Positions 34,918-44,197 of a stretch of 64,000 bases of DNA are shown in pieces. Both the position numbers and the translations under genes were made by a program. Positions within the stretch are counted from its first letter, which is position 1; every line of letters begins with the position of its first letter. The notes under the pieces were generated by a model. The model saw only the letters and a list, made by a program, of their open reading frames with translations. It was not told the origin of the DNA and did no database searches. This stretch comes from Myxococcus fulvus (GTDB lineage Bacteria > Myxococcota > Myxococcia > Myxococcales > Myxococcaceae): contig NZ_FOIB01000009.1 of assembly GCF_900111765.1 (NCBI RefSeq), positions 434,001 through 498,000 on the forward strand, read 5' to 3'.

Positions 34918-35187
34918 CTACTTGTTCCGCTTCCCGCGGCGCGCGGACTTCGGCTCCGGAGCGGGCGCGCTCAGCAGTCGCTCCCGCACGGCCTCCGGGG
35001 ACAGGTCCTCGGTGTCCGCCACCACACAGGAGACGTACGCCAGCTCCGCGAGGACCCTGCGGGCGCGCTCGCGCTCGGCGGAGTCCTTGGAGCCCAGCGC
35101 GTCCGAGGCCGCGGCCACGTAGCTGCTGGCGAGCGACTCGAAGAGGTACACCCGGTTCTCGATGCTCGATTCGGATTTCTTGGCCAT
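34918..35187 (-). CDS. Unknown 89-aa protein
   Basis: This is a small soluble protein with a helical core (VYLFESLASSYVAAASDALG and RARRVLAELAYVSCVVAD) and a proline/basic tail ending RRGKRNK. The ATG directly follows the Rrf2 gene end by 12 bases, so it is probably cotranscribed with that regulator. No known domain is recognised. The end of the gene lies 91 bases before the OsmC gene start. Confidence 0.65.
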   Translation of the reverse strand: MAKKSESSIENRVYLFESLASSYVAAASDALGSKDSAERERARRVLAELAYVSCVVADTEDLSPEAVRERLLSAPAPEPKSARRGKRNK

Positions 35188-35199
35188 GGGCCGGGCAGT

Positions 35200-35670
35200 C
35201 TAGGCCCGCGCCGCCACGGACAGCGAGTCGGCGGGCGGCGAGCCCTTCAGCTCTGTCATCGCCAGACGGTCCAGCGTGGTGGAGCGGTACACCTCCAACA
35301 TCCGCTGCTGGCCCAGCTTCCACACGCCGTACATGGTGCAGCTCCCGGTGGCCCGGCAGCCGTCATGCTGTGTGTCCTGGCAGACGTTGACGTTGACGGG
35401 GCCTTCCACCGCCTCGATGACATCCAGGAAGGTCACCTCGCGGGCGGGCCGCGCCAGGGCGTAGCCACCATGGGCGCCGCGGGTGGAGCGCACGAGCTTG
35501 CGGGAGAGGAGGACCTTGAGGATCTTGGCGAGGAAGTCCTCGGGCACGTCCATGCGCCGGGCAATCTCCCGGAAGGGGACCATGCGCTCCAGCGGCTGAG
35601 AGGCCAGGAAGGTCATGGCCCTCAGTCCGTATTCAATCTTCCGGGAGATCTGGAGTGGGTGCTGCGGCAT
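35200..35670 (-). CDS. Rrf2-family regulator with a likely Fe-S-binding Cys triad
   Basis: The 156-aa protein has the Rrf2 winged helix: YGLRAMTFLA, then the recognition region PEDFLAKILKVLLSRKLVRS and the wing TRGAHGGYALARP. Three Cys at 97, 105 and 111 (C-x7-C-x5-C) stand where IscR and NsrR bind an iron-sulfur cluster, so redox, NO or Fe-S sensing is likely. The spacing differs from IscR (C-x5-C-x5-C). The ATG at 35670 has CAAGGG upstream. It is divergent from the PHP phosphoesterase with only 82 bp between, where its operator would be expected. No isc genes are adjacent. Confidence 0.88.
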   Translation of the reverse strand: MPQHPLQISRKIEYGLRAMTFLASQPLERMVPFREIARRMDVPEDFLAKILKVLLSRKLVRSTRGAHGGYALARPAREVTFLDVIEAVEGPVNVNVCQDTQHDGCRATGSCTMYGVWKLGQQRMLEVYRSTTLDRLAMTELKGSPPADSLSVAARA

Positions 35671-35752
35671 CGCCCTTGACGTGGCTCGTGGTTTGAAGAA
35701 GAGCCTAGGTCGCGACAGTGCGGCTTTCAACCGCTCGCCTCTGGAGACCGAT

Positions 35753-36571
35753 GTGATCGACCTGCACTCCCACACCACCGCCAGCGACGGGCAGTACACG
35801 CCCACGCAGTTGCTCGAGCGCGCCCGGGCCGCGGGCGTGACGGTGTTGTCGGTGACGGACCACGACACGGTGGCGGGGCTCGCCGAGGCGAAGGCCGCCG
35901 CGCTCGCGAACGGCGTGGAGCTGGTGCCCGGCATCGAGATCTCCGCCTTCGTGCTGGGCCGGGAGGTCCACATCCTCGGTCACTTCGTGAGGCCGGAGGA
36001 CGAGGACCTCGCGCGCTTCGCGCAGCGGCTGCGCGGTGAGCGCGAGCAGCGGATGGAGGCGATGGTCGCGAGGATGCAGCAGCTGGGCTTCCCCGTCCGC
36101 ATGGAGCACGTGCGCGCCATCGCGGGTGACGCGCAGTTGGGGCGGCCGCACCTGGCGCGCGTGTTGGTGGACCAGGGTTGGGCGGTGGACATGAAGGCCG
36201 CGTTCGACCGGTTCCTGGGCACGCGGGGCATGGCATGGGTGGAGCGCTTCAAGCTGGACGGCGCGGACGCCATCCGTCTCATCCGCAAGGCGGGCGGGAC
36301 GGCGACGCTGGCGCATCCTGGCTCGTCGAAGGTGGAGCGCATGGAGCTGCGCGAGCTGGTGAAGGCGGGCCTCGCGGGCCTGGAGGTGCTGCACGCGGAC
36401 CACAACCCCGCGCTGAAGCAGAAGTACCTGGCGCTGGCGAAGGAGCACGACCTGGTGCCGACGTCGGGCAGCGACTTCCACGGCGAGGCGGTGTCAGCCG
36501 ACCACAAGCTGGGCAGCGCCGCCATGCCACCGGAGCTGTTCGCGAAGCTGCGCTCCCGCGCCACGGCCTGA
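35753..36571 (+). CDS. PHP-domain phosphoesterase (RNase AM/YciV-like)
   Basis: This 272-aa protein is a PHP domain with its metal ligands in order: DLHSHTTASDG, VTDHDTVAG, GIEISAF, HILGHFV, and near the end TSGSDFHGE. This set and length match YciV/RNase AM-type enzymes, which cut phosphates from short RNA ends or 3',5'-bisphosphonucleotides. The start is GTG at 35753, chosen because CTGGAG lies 6 bases upstream and the HSH motif begins 4 residues later. The longer frame from 35615 overlaps the divergent Rrf2 gene and is rejected. Histidinol-phosphatase is a less likely alternative. Confidence 0.83.
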   Translation: MIDLHSHTTASDGQYTPTQLLERARAAGVTVLSVTDHDTVAGLAEAKAAALANGVELVPGIEISAFVLGREVHILGHFVRPEDEDLARFAQRLRGEREQRMEAMVARMQQLGFPVRMEHVRAIAGDAQLGRPHLARVLVDQGWAVDMKAAFDRFLGTRGMAWVERFKLDGADAIRLIRKAGGTATLAHPGSSKVERMELRELVKAGLAGLEVLHADHNPALKQKYLALAKEHDLVPTSGSDFHGEAVSADHKLGSAAMPPELFAKLRSRATA

Positions 36572-36706
36572 GCCCTCGGGCTGGAGCGCCGCTCGCTCGC
36601 GCGCCTGGGCCAGCCCCGAGGACGACGTCCGACCCCCACCCTCCCCCTCACCTTTGCCACGGGCCGGACGGAGTCCACCGACGGCGGGCGATGGGGGAGC
36701 AGGCAC

Positions 36707-38374
36707 ATGGCATCCAGCGGGAAGTCCAAGAGCAACGGCAATGGCAACGGGCACGGCAAGCAGCCGGCGCGCAAGCCCAACATCCTGGTCATCTGGGGCG
36801 ATGACATCGGCCTGTGGAACGTCAGCGCCTACAACCAGGGGATGATGGGCTACCGCACGCCCAACATCGACCGCATCGCCCGTGAGGGCGCGATGATGAC
36901 GGACTGCTACGGCCAGCAGAGCTGCACCGCGGGCCGCGCCGCCTTCATCACCGGCATGAACCCGCTGCGCACGGGCCTGACCACCATCGGCATGCCGGGC
37001 GCGGACTACGGCCTCCAGGACTCGGACCCGACCATCGCGGAGCTGCTCAAGCCCCAGGGCTACGTGTGTGGCCAGTTCGGGAAGAATCACCTGGGGGACT
37101 CGAACCGCTACCTGCCCACGGTGCACGGCTTCGACGAGTTCCACGGCAACCTCTACCACCTCAACGCGGAGAACGAGCCCGAGTGCCCCGACTACCCGAA
37201 GGACCCGGCGTTCAAGGAGCGCTTCGGTCCGCGCGGCGTGCTGCACTGCTGGGCCACGGACCGGGATGACCCGACGGAGGACCCTCGCTGGGGCCGCGTG
37301 GGCCGCCAGAAGATCGAGGACACGGGCCCGCTCACCAAGAAGCGCATGGAGACGGTGGACGAGGAGTTCATGAAGTCGTCCCTGGCATTCATGGAGCGCG
37401 CGGTGAAGGACGACAAGCCGTTCTTCATCTGGCACAACACCACGCGCACCCACGTGTGGACGTTCCTCCAGGAGAAGTACCGCAACAAGACGGGCAAGGG
37501 CCTGTACGCGGACGCGATGACGGAGCTCGATGACCACGTGGGCATGCTGCTCGCGAAGCTGGAGGAGCTGGGCATCGCGGACAACACCATCGTCGTGTTC
37601 TCCACCGACAACGGCGTGGAGAAGATGGGCTGGCCGGACGGCGGCAACGCGCCCTTCCGGGGCGAGAAGGGCTCTACCTGGGAGGGCGGCGTGCGCGTGC
37701 CCTGCGTGGTGCGCTGGCCGGGCGTCATCGAGCCGGGCACCGTCATCAACGACATCTTCGCCCACGAGGACTGGATGCCCACCTTCGTCGCGGCGGCGGG
37801 CGGCCCCGAGGACCTGGTGGACAAGTGCAAGGTGGGCCACACCGTGGGCAAGAAGAAGTTCCGCGTCCACCTGGACGGGTATGACCAGCGCGGGCTGCTC
37901 GCGGGCAAGGAGCCGGGGCGGCGGCACGAGTTCATCTACGTGCTCGACAGCGGCAACATCGCGGCGGTGCGCTACGACGACTGGAAGGTCATCTTCGCCT
38001 ACCAGGACGGCCGGGGCCCGGACATGTGGTTCAGCGGCAAGCGCTTCAATCCGGCGTGGCCGTACCTCATCAACCTGCGCTCGGACCCGTTCGAGGAGGG
38101 GCTCTTCTCCGGCCTGTACACGAGCTGGTACGGCGAGCGCATGTTCCTCTTCGTCCCGGCGCAGGGGCTGGTAAAGAAGTTCGCCGAGAGCCTCATCGAC
38201 TACGTCCCCAGCCAGGCCCCGGGCAGCCTCAGCATCGGCAACTTGAAGGACCGGGTGAAGGAGAAGATAAAGGAGACCCAGCGCGACGGCCGCTCGGAGG
38301 TCGGCGACCAGGTGATGTCGCTCGCCAACGAGGTGGAGCAGGCCCTGCACCGCTTCCAGCAGAGCCACGCCTGA
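36707..38374 (+). CDS. Sulfatase (arylsulfatase family) with formylglycine motif
   Basis: The 555-aa protein has the sulfatase metal site at PNILVIWGDDIG, and the nucleophile motif SCTAGRAAFITG with Cys73, which would be turned to formylglycine; the motif has Ala for the usual Pro, as in one known subgroup. FGKNHLGD and VFSTDNGVEKMGWPDGG give further metal and substrate residues. It has no signal peptide; the N-terminus is Ser/Gly/Asn/Lys-rich. So it should act in the cytoplasm or leave by another route. The last 80 residues form a helical tail unlike the catalytic core. It is a single gene; a formylglycine-generating enzyme is not encoded nearby. The substrate is unknown. Confidence 0.88.
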   Translation: MASSGKSKSNGNGNGHGKQPARKPNILVIWGDDIGLWNVSAYNQGMMGYRTPNIDRIAREGAMMTDCYGQQSCTAGRAAFITGMNPLRTGLTTIGMPGADYGLQDSDPTIAELLKPQGYVCGQFGKNHLGDSNRYLPTVHGFDEFHGNLYHLNAENEPECPDYPKDPAFKERFGPRGVLHCWATDRDDPTEDPRWGRVGRQKIEDTGPLTKKRMETVDEEFMKSSLAFMERAVKDDKPFFIWHNTTRTHVWTFLQEKYRNKTGKGLYADAMTELDDHVGMLLAKLEELGIADNTIVVFSTDNGVEKMGWPDGGNAPFRGEKGSTWEGGVRVPCVVRWPGVIEPGTVINDIFAHEDWMPTFVAAAGGPEDLVDKCKVGHTVGKKKFRVHLDGYDQRGLLAGKEPGRRHEFIYVLDSGNIAAVRYDDWKVIFAYQDGRGPDMWFSGKRFNPAWPYLINLRSDPFEEGLFSGLYTSWYGERMFLFVPAQGLVKKFAESLIDYVPSQAPGSLSIGNLKDRVKEKIKETQRDGRSEVGDQVMSLANEVEQALHRFQQSHA

Positions 38375-38506
38375 GCAGACGCTCGACCCGGGGCTCCGTG
38401 GAGCACGGTTGCTTCACGGGGCCTCGCGCCGTCCCGCCTCGCGAGCCTCGCCCTTCCGACAGGTCCGGAGTTCGACGGTGCGGGGCCTCGCTGGCAGGAT
38501 GGCGCG

Positions 38507-38731
38507 ATGGCCAAACGACCCGAGCGAGACATCGAGAAGACGTACCCGCGAGCGCAGTTCGTCGCGAAGCTGCGCCGGCTGGCGGACGCGCTGGAGAAGG
38601 GCAAGGCGTTCAGCATCCAGGTCGCCGGCGAGCGGCTGCACGTGCCTGCCGACGCGTACTTCAGCGTCGAGCACGAGCGCGAGGGCGCCGTGGACGAGCT
38701 GGAGCTCCAGGTCCGCTGGAAGCGCGAGTAG
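38507..38731 (+). CDS. Amphi-Trp domain protein
   Basis: This 74-aa protein fits the small amphi-Trp family: an N-terminal helix ending in FVAKLRRLADALEKGKAFS, then IQVAGERLHVPADAYFSVEHERE and the end LELQVRWKRE with the family Trp. The domain name comes from conserved tryptophans and its role is unknown. It ends 3 bases before the convergent chemoreceptor gene. Confidence 0.75.
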   Translation: MAKRPERDIEKTYPRAQFVAKLRRLADALEKGKAFSIQVAGERLHVPADAYFSVEHEREGAVDELELQVRWKRE

Positions 38732-38734
38732 CCC

Positions 38735-40300
38735 TCAGCTGCGCGTCGTCTTGAAGCGGGTGGTGACGGTGGTGAGCCCCTCCGCCACCGCCTGCAGGTC
38801 CTGGGCGATGCGGGTGGTGCGCCCGGTCGCGTCCACGCCCTGCTTCACCAGCTCCGCCACGTTGCGCGCGCCCTGCACGGCCTGCTCGCTGGACTGACGC
38901 TGCTGCCGCGTCGCAATCGTAATCTGGCGCGCGGCCTCGCTGGTGCCACGCGCCAGCTCCACGATGCGCTGGAACACCGAGGACGCCTGCTCCGCGACCT
39001 CGACGCCGCGATCACTCGTCGCCATGCCCACGCGGGCCTTCGACGCGGCCTCCTCGCCGGAGTCCTGCACCTTCTCGACGATGCGGCCGATGTCGCGCGC
39101 GGACGCGGACACGTTCTCCGCCAGCTTGCGCATCTCCGCGGCCACCAGCGAGAAGCCCCGGCCCACCTCGCCCGCCTTCGTGCCCTCCAGCGCGGCGTTG
39201 AGCGCGAGCAGGTCCGAGCGCTCCGCCACCTGGTTGATGACGTGGGCGATCTTGGACACCTGCTGCAGGTCCTGGTTGAGGCCGACGATGGCGTCCGCCA
39301 CGCCCTTGGACTCGGTGCGGATGTCGTTGATGCCCGCCACCACCTGCGCCACCACGGCCATCGCCTCGGCCACCGCCTCGTGAGTGCGCCGGGCGCTCGA
39401 CTCCACCACCTCCGTGGAGGAGGAGATCTGCTCGGCCGTGCGGCTCAGCTCCTCGAACGTCGCGGCGATCTGCTGCGCATAGGCCGCCTGCTGGCTGATG
39501 ACGTGCTCCTGGTCCGCGGACGCGCCCAACAATCCCCGCGACGCGCCGGAGAGCTGCTCCGTGCGCGACACCAGCTCCAGCACCGTGATTCGCAGCGTGC
39601 CGAGCATCTTGTTGAAGGACTCCGCCATCAGCCGGACCTCGCCCGTCGCGGGCACGTCCAGCTCCATGCGCGACACGTCCCCCCGCGCCACGTCCCGCAC
39701 CACCTCCGTCACCTGCGACACGGGGTCGACGATGGTCCTGCCGATGAGCACCGCCAACAGGAGCCCCAGGCCCAGCGCGCCCACCAGCCCCACCACCACG
39801 GAGCCCTTGAGCTCCGTGACGGACTCCGCCGCCTCGTCCAGCCCCAGGCCCACGACATAGGTCCGCTCGCCGCTCGCGCACCGCAGCGACACCTCGCGCA
39901 GGCCGATGAGCGACGTGACACAGCCCTCGAGCACCCGGAGCGCCGGTCCCCGCGCGTGCTCCGGCAGACGCGCCAGCGACTCGTACACGGGGCGACCGTC
40001 CGGCCCGAGCAGGCCCTGGTAGCTCACCGTGAAGCCCGCGTCGCCGTTGGCGTCCCGCGCCTCCACCCGCGCGAGCACCGTCTCCAGCCGCGCCTGGGCC
40101 TCCCGCGAGCCGTCCCACTGGAGCACCGCCGGATGCTGCGCCACCAGGGAGCCCAGCACCCGGGCGCGCTTCTGGAGCAGCTCCAGCGAGACCTCGCGCT
40201 GTCGGGCGGAGAAGTTCCAGATGCACAGGCCCATCACCGTGAGGCAAGGCACCAGCACCGCGATGGCCACCTGCATCCGCAAGCCGAGCCGGCCCCACAT
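38735..40300 (-). CDS. Methyl-accepting chemotaxis protein
   Basis: The 521-aa receptor has a first membrane helix at about residues 8-30, a periplasmic sensor of about 130 residues, a second helix near residues 165-188, a HAMP domain, and the signalling domain with the hairpin tip SDLLALNAALEGTKAGEVGR followed by GFSLVAAEMRKLAENV. Two Cys in the sensor (in RVLEGCVTS and VSLRCASGE) may form a disulfide. The ATG at 40300 has GGAGAGGAAGAGG upstream. It would act with a CheA/CheW pathway; none is encoded in the window. Ligand unknown. The sensor is not a known Cache or TarH domain by eye. Confidence 0.9.
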   Translation of the reverse strand: MWGRLGLRMQVAIAVLVPCLTVMGLCIWNFSARQREVSLELLQKRARVLGSLVAQHPAVLQWDGSREAQARLETVLARVEARDANGDAGFTVSYQGLLGPDGRPVYESLARLPEHARGPALRVLEGCVTSLIGLREVSLRCASGERTYVVGLGLDEAAESVTELKGSVVVGLVGALGLGLLLAVLIGRTIVDPVSQVTEVVRDVARGDVSRMELDVPATGEVRLMAESFNKMLGTLRITVLELVSRTEQLSGASRGLLGASADQEHVISQQAAYAQQIAATFEELSRTAEQISSSTEVVESSARRTHEAVAEAMAVVAQVVAGINDIRTESKGVADAIVGLNQDLQQVSKIAHVINQVAERSDLLALNAALEGTKAGEVGRGFSLVAAEMRKLAENVSASARDIGRIVEKVQDSGEEAASKARVGMATSDRGVEVAEQASSVFQRIVELARGTSEAARQITIATRQQRQSSEQAVQGARNVAELVKQGVDATGRTTRIAQDLQAVAEGLTTVTTRFKTTRS

Positions 40301-40509
40301 GCCCTCTTCCTCTCCCCAAGTGCAGCGCTGATCGCCCGCCTGCGCGGGCCGCACGACGGTAGGCGTCCGTCCCCGGGAGCGTCAAACACGCCTCCCTCCA
40401 GGGCCACCCGAGGAGACATCCGCCAGCCCCCTGCCCGCCCCCGCGGGGACAAGCCTCGCTTTTCGTCGTCATCTCAAGGGGTTGCGGCGCCGGGCAGGGG
40501 ACTTTCCCT

Positions 40510-40539
40510 TTGACATGGGTGAGCGGGTGTCATTAGGTT
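40510..40539 (+). promoter_or_regulatory. Promoter of nuoAB
   Basis: A perfect TTGACA at 40510-40515 and TAGGTT at 40534-40539 are 18 bp apart. The nuoA ATG follows ten bases after the -10 element, so the leader would be only a few bases long or absent. Confidence 0.5.
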
Positions 40540-40548
40540 CCGCGCGCG

Positions 40549-40920
40549 ATGACTCCCTCTCCCCTCTCGCCCTATCTGCCCCTGGCGGTGGTGCTGCTGC
40601 TGGCCGGCATCATGGGCGTCGCGATTCCTTTCATCACCTCGCTGCTGGGCCCCAAGCGCCCGAGCGCCATCAAGTCGACCGCCTTCGAGGCCGGCTCCGA
40701 GTCGAGCGGCCCGGCACGTCAGCGGTTCGCGGTGAAGTTCTACGTCGTCGCGCTGTTGTTCATCGTGTTCGACGTCGAAGCGGTGTTCATGTACCCCTGG
40801 GCGGTGAACTTCCAGGCGCTCGGTTGGTTCGGGTACATGGAGATGCTCGTCTTCGCGGTGACCCTCGTGGTGGGGCTCATCTACGTGTGGAAGAAGGGCG
40901 CCCTGGATTGGGAGAGCTGA
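40549..40920 (+). CDS. nuoA: NADH-quinone oxidoreductase subunit A
   Basis: The 123-aa protein has three membrane helices (about residues 10-30, 60-82 and 90-113) and the NuoA loop FEAGSESSGPARQRFAVKFY with the cytoplasm-facing acidic residue and FDVEAVFMYPWA in helix 2. NuoA joins the membrane arm to the connecting subunits and takes part in proton movement near the quinone site. It precedes nuoB by 6 bp. The ATG follows a promoter-like motif closely. Confidence 0.95.
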   Translation: MTPSPLSPYLPLAVVLLLAGIMGVAIPFITSLLGPKRPSAIKSTAFEAGSESSGPARQRFAVKFYVVALLFIVFDVEAVFMYPWAVNFQALGWFGYMEMLVFAVTLVVGLIYVWKKGALDWES

Positions 40921-40926
40921 ACCATC

Positions 40927-41490
40927 ATGGCTGATGCAGACATCGCTCCAGTGCTGACGACCCGCCGTGACGAGGCCATGGGCTTCTTCCAGCGGATGGT
41001 CTCCAAGGGCCTGGGTTGGGCCCGCAAGTACTCGCTGTTCACCTACCCGTACGCCACCGCCTGCTGCGGCATGGAGTACATGTCCGTGGCGGCCAGCCGT
41101 CACGACATCGCGCGGTTCGGCGCGGAGTTCCCGCGCTTCTCGCCCCGGCAGGCGGACCTCCTGATGGTGGTGGGCACCATCAACCTGAAGCAGGCGCCCA
41201 TCCTCAAGCGCGTGTACGAGCAGATGACCGAGCCCAAGTGGGTCGTGTCGTTCGGCGTGTGCGCGTCCTCGGGCGGCTTCTACGACAACTACGCGGTGCT
41301 CCAGGGCATCGACCGAATCCTCCCGGTGGACGTCTACATCCCCGGCTGCCCGCCCCGCCCGGAGCAGGTGCTGGACGGTCTCATGCTGCTCCAGGACAAG
41401 ATCGCCAACCAGGTCCACCGCATCGCCGACCGCGAGCAGCCCAACCCCACCGCGGCCCGGCACGACCTGCTCATCTCCATGGGCAAGTAG
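40927..41490 (+). CDS. nuoB: NADH-quinone oxidoreductase subunit B (N2 cluster)
   Basis: The 187-aa subunit holds the terminal [4Fe-4S] cluster N2: vicinal Cys-Cys in [11 protein letters not shown], a third Cys in [10 protein letters not shown] and the last in [10 protein letters not shown]. It passes electrons to quinone at the interface with NuoD. Its end is followed by a hairpin, so the message probably covers nuoA and nuoB only. The partner nuoC lies 4.1 kb away, behind three unrelated genes. Confidence 0.97.
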   Translation: MADADIAPVLTTRRDEAMGFFQRMVSKGLGWARKYSLFTYPYATACCGMEYMSVAASRHDIARFGAEFPRFSPRQADLLMVVGTINLKQAPILKRVYEQMTEPKWVVSFGVCASSGGFYDNYAVLQGIDRILPVDVYIPGCPPRPEQVLDGLMLLQDKIANQVHRIADREQPNPTAARHDLLISMGK

Positions 41491-41516
41491 TCCGCGCCAA
41501 GCCCGACGAAGTGCCC

Positions 41517-41563
41517 CCGGGGCCCCGCGTGCCACCCTCTCGAAGGGCGGCGTCGGGGCCCCT
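41517..41563 (+). terminator. Probable terminator after nuoB
   Basis: ccggggccccgcg (41517-41529) and cgtcggggcccct (41551-41563) pair imperfectly around a loop of about 20 bases, then GGTGTTTT follows on the + strand. The convergent thioesterase gene ends at 41576. Confidence 0.5.
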
Positions 41564-41575
41564 GGTGTTTTGCGC

Positions 41576-42052
41576 TCACCAGCGGTGGTACGCGGGGTGG
41601 CCCTCCTTCACCGCGACGAAGGTGCCGCGGCACAGCGCCGTCACCTTGCCGCCCGCGATGAGGGTGCCCTCAATCACCGCGCGGTCGCCCTTGATTTCAA
41701 CGGGCTTCGCCTCCAGCCGCACCGGCCCCGTCATGGGCGTGGGGCGCTTGAGGGTGATGGCGTAGTCGGCGGTGACGGTGCACGGAGGGGACGCCGCGCC
41801 CTGCGCCTTCATCAGGTGGTACGCCGCCGTCCAGTTGCAGTGACAGTCCAGCAGCGCGCCGATGATTCCGCCGTTGAGCACGCCGGGGAAGGCCTGGTGG
41901 TGCTCGGAGGGCGTCCACTCGGCGACGACGAGCTCACCCTCCGCGCGGCTGCGGATGCGCAGGCCCTGGGTGTTGGCCGGGCCGCAGCCGAAGCAGCTGT
42001 TGTGTGGGGCGTACTGTTCCTGAAGGGACGGGGTGTCTGGGGTCGTCGACAT
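41576..42052 (-). CDS. Hotdog-fold thioesterase (PaaI/YbgC-like superfamily)
   Basis: The 158-aa protein has the pattern [15 protein letters not shown] near the start and HQAFPGVLNGGIIGALLDCH with the central hotdog helix and the HxxxxGxxxxG region; a LKRPTPMTGPVRLE strand and a REG-like end follow. Such enzymes hydrolyse acyl-CoA thioesters; the substrate cannot be told. The ATG at 42052 is kept because the CFGCGPAN motif needs it. The first 119 bases overlap the end of the upstream membrane-sulfatase gene in another frame. Confidence 0.82.
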   Translation of the reverse strand: MSTTPDTPSLQEQYAPHNSCFGCGPANTQGLRIRSRAEGELVVAEWTPSEHHQAFPGVLNGGIIGALLDCHCNWTAAYHLMKAQGAASPPCTVTADYAITLKRPTPMTGPVRLEAKPVEIKGDRAVIEGTLIAGGKVTALCRGTFVAVKEGHPAYHRW

Positions 42053-44072
42053 GGCCCGCCACCTTACGCGAGTCCCCTGCCCCCGTCCGTCCCTGCACCG
42101 CGTCCAGCCACGCCTCCAACGCCAGCGCGTCCAGGCCCTCACAGTCGCCCGTGCAGACACGCAGCACGGAGCCATCCGCTCGCGGACGGTCCACCCACCA
42201 GCGCTGCCCGTCGTAGGCGCCCCGGTCCTTCTCCAGCACCACCGCCGTGTGCGCCGTGTCGCTCAGCTCCACCACGCCGTCCGGACGGATGCGGTACGCG
42301 TCGAACGCGCGCGGCGCCCCGGGCCAGTGCCCCTCGTCGAAGACCTCCGGCGACACGTGCGTGAAGCCCGTCTCCGCGTACAGCGAGAGCGGCGGCACCG
42401 TCTCCCCCCGGAGCAACGGCCCGAGCGACACGCCATCCGCGCCGCTCAGCGCGGGCAGACCCGACAGCTCCAGCAGCGTGGGGCCCACATCGACCAGGCG
42501 CACCAGCGAGTCCAGCGTGGCCGGCGTCGCGCCTCGACCTCCCGCGGGCTTCACCGCGAACAGGATGCGGTTCTCCAGCTCCGACAGCCGGGCCCCGTGC
42601 ACGGGCGTGGCACCCGCGAGGTCCGGCCGGTCCTCGTGGAAGCTCTCGCCATGGTCCGACACCAGCACGATGAGCGCGTCGTCGTAGCGGCCCGAGCGGC
42701 GCAGCGCCTCCAGCATCAGCCCCACCTGCGCGTCCGCCTGGGAAATCAGCTCGTCGTAGAGCGCCTCCGCGCCCTCGCGGCTCCAGCTCCCCTTCGCCCC
42801 CGGTGACACGGGCGCGAAGTGCATGCGCAGCCGCCGCTCCAGCGGCTCGGACGCGGACACGAAGCGCCGGTAGAACGGATGCACCGGGTCGCCCGGGAAG
42901 TGCGCCGCGGTCGCGTGGAAGGCGAACAGCGTGGGCCCCTGCCCCGCCTCCTCGAGCAGCCGGGACGTCAGTCGCTCCGCGTAGCCCATGGGGTCGTGGA
43001 TGCCCGCGAGCGCGCGGTTGTCGATGAACTCCGGCACCCACGCGGCGCCCAGCGAGTGGTCCGCGAACACGCCCAGCGCCCGGTAGCGCAGCTTCTCCAG
43101 GAGGAAGTTCACCGCCCCACGTGGAGGCTGCAACCGGGTGGCGAAACCCGAGGACGGCCCCTCGGCGTGGAAGCGCGAGCAGTCGGTGGCGAACACCGTG
43201 CGCCAGCCCGCGCGCGCGAAGGTCTCCGCGAAGGTGGGTTGCAGTTGCATCCGGGATTCCGCCGTCAGCGCGTAGCGGACCCCCGTCTCGTGCGGCCAGC
43301 GCGCGGTGAGCAGCGAGCGCCACGCGGGCTCCGTCTGCGCCACCGGCGTGTACGCCTTCGTGAAGAGCGTGGACTCCGCCACGAAGCGGTCCACATGGGG
43401 CGCCACCGCGCGCGTCCCTCCCAGGCTCGCGAGCCGGTCCGGCCGGAACGCGTCGATGCCGATGAGCACCACCAGCGGATGCTTGTCGCCGCCCCCCCAG
43501 CCGCCCACGCGCGTCGCGACGAACAGCACCAGCGCCCCCACCAGCACCGCGCCGCCCAGCCGCACCCTCCGCATCCACGTGTCCTGCCGGTAGAGCCACA
43601 CCCCGACGTGCAGCAGCGCGAGCAGCCCCGCCGCGAGCCTCGGGTGCCAGGGCTCGCCATGGTCCACCAGCCACGCCAGCACCGGCCTCACCGCCGGCAG
43701 GTCATCGAACAACGCCGGCCGGGCGATGGCGCGGTCCCACGCAAGCAGCAGGGCGAGCCCGAGCCACCCCACCAGCGTGGCCAGGGCGCCCCCTCGCCCC
43801 CAGACGCGCGCGAGCCCCCAGGCCACCGCCGCGAGGCTCATGCCCGCCACGACGTAGACGGCCGCCACGCGGGCCAGGAGCCCCGGGAGCACGGGTCGCA
43901 CCGCCGCCGACAGCGCCGCATAGGGGCCATCCACCGGGATGTCCACGCCGACGAGGCCGGAGCGCAGCAGCCACCAGGTCTCCCCGGCGAACAGCGCGAG
44001 TCCCAGCCCCAGGCCCAGGGCGAGGCGCCAGACGAGCGGGCGGAGGGGGTGCGAGGAAGAGGACTCGACCAT
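41934..44072 (-). CDS. Membrane-anchored sulfatase/phosphoethanolamine-transferase-like enzyme
   Basis: The 712-aa protein starts with about five membrane helices within residues 12-195 and then a periplasmic alkaline-phosphatase-superfamily domain: [15 protein letters not shown] for metal binding, an [16 protein letters not shown] segment where the nucleophile stands, and a [12 protein letters not shown] metal motif. Thr in QTEPAWR sits at the nucleophile position, so a transferase or phosphodiesterase is more likely than a true sulfatase, which needs Cys or Ser. The general plan resembles PbgA/YejM and LtaS. The last 40 residues run into the thioesterase gene in another frame; this tail is Pro/Arg-rich and may not be part of the ancestral protein. 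Confidence 0.75.
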   Translation of the reverse strand: MVESSSSHPLRPLVWRLALGLGLGLALFAGETWWLLRSGLVGVDIPVDGPYAALSAAVRPVLPGLLARVAAVYVVAGMSLAAVAWGLARVWGRGGALATLVGWLGLALLLAWDRAIARPALFDDLPAVRPVLAWLVDHGEPWHPRLAAGLLALLHVGVWLYRQDTWMRRVRLGGAVLVGALVLFVATRVGGWGGGDKHPLVVLIGIDAFRPDRLASLGGTRAVAPHVDRFVAESTLFTKAYTPVAQTEPAWRSLLTARWPHETGVRYALTAESRMQLQPTFAETFARAGWRTVFATDCSRFHAEGPSSGFATRLQPPRGAVNFLLEKLRYRALGVFADHSLGAAWVPEFIDNRALAGIHDPMGYAERLTSRLLEEAGQGPTLFAFHATAAHFPGDPVHPFYRRFVSASEPLERRLRMHFAPVSPGAKGSWSREGAEALYDELISQADAQVGLMLEALRRSGRYDDALIVLVSDHGESFHEDRPDLAGATPVHGARLSELENRILFAVKPAGGRGATPATLDSLVRLVDVGPTLLELSGLPALSGADGVSLGPLLRGETVPPLSLYAETGFTHVSPEVFDEGHWPGAPRAFDAYRIRPDGVVELSDTAHTAVVLEKDRGAYDGQRWWVDRPRADGSVLRVCTGDCEGLDALALEAWLDAVQGRTGAGDSRKVAGHVDDPRHPVPSGTVRPTQQLLRLRPGQHPGPAHPQPRGG

Positions 44073-44197
44073 GCAGGGCGTGTATACCGCACTGGGAGAG
44101 GCTCGCGAGCCATGGCACCTTTCCGGCCGGAAGGCCCCGTGCTCGCGGATGGGGGGTAGCCCTGCGGCTCAACGCGCCAGAAGGCATCGAGGACTCG

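Noticed and set aside
35615-35752. PHP gene start at 35615
   Set aside because: It would run through the divergent Rrf2 start codon and promoter; the GTG at 35753 has GGAG and directly precedes the HSH motif.
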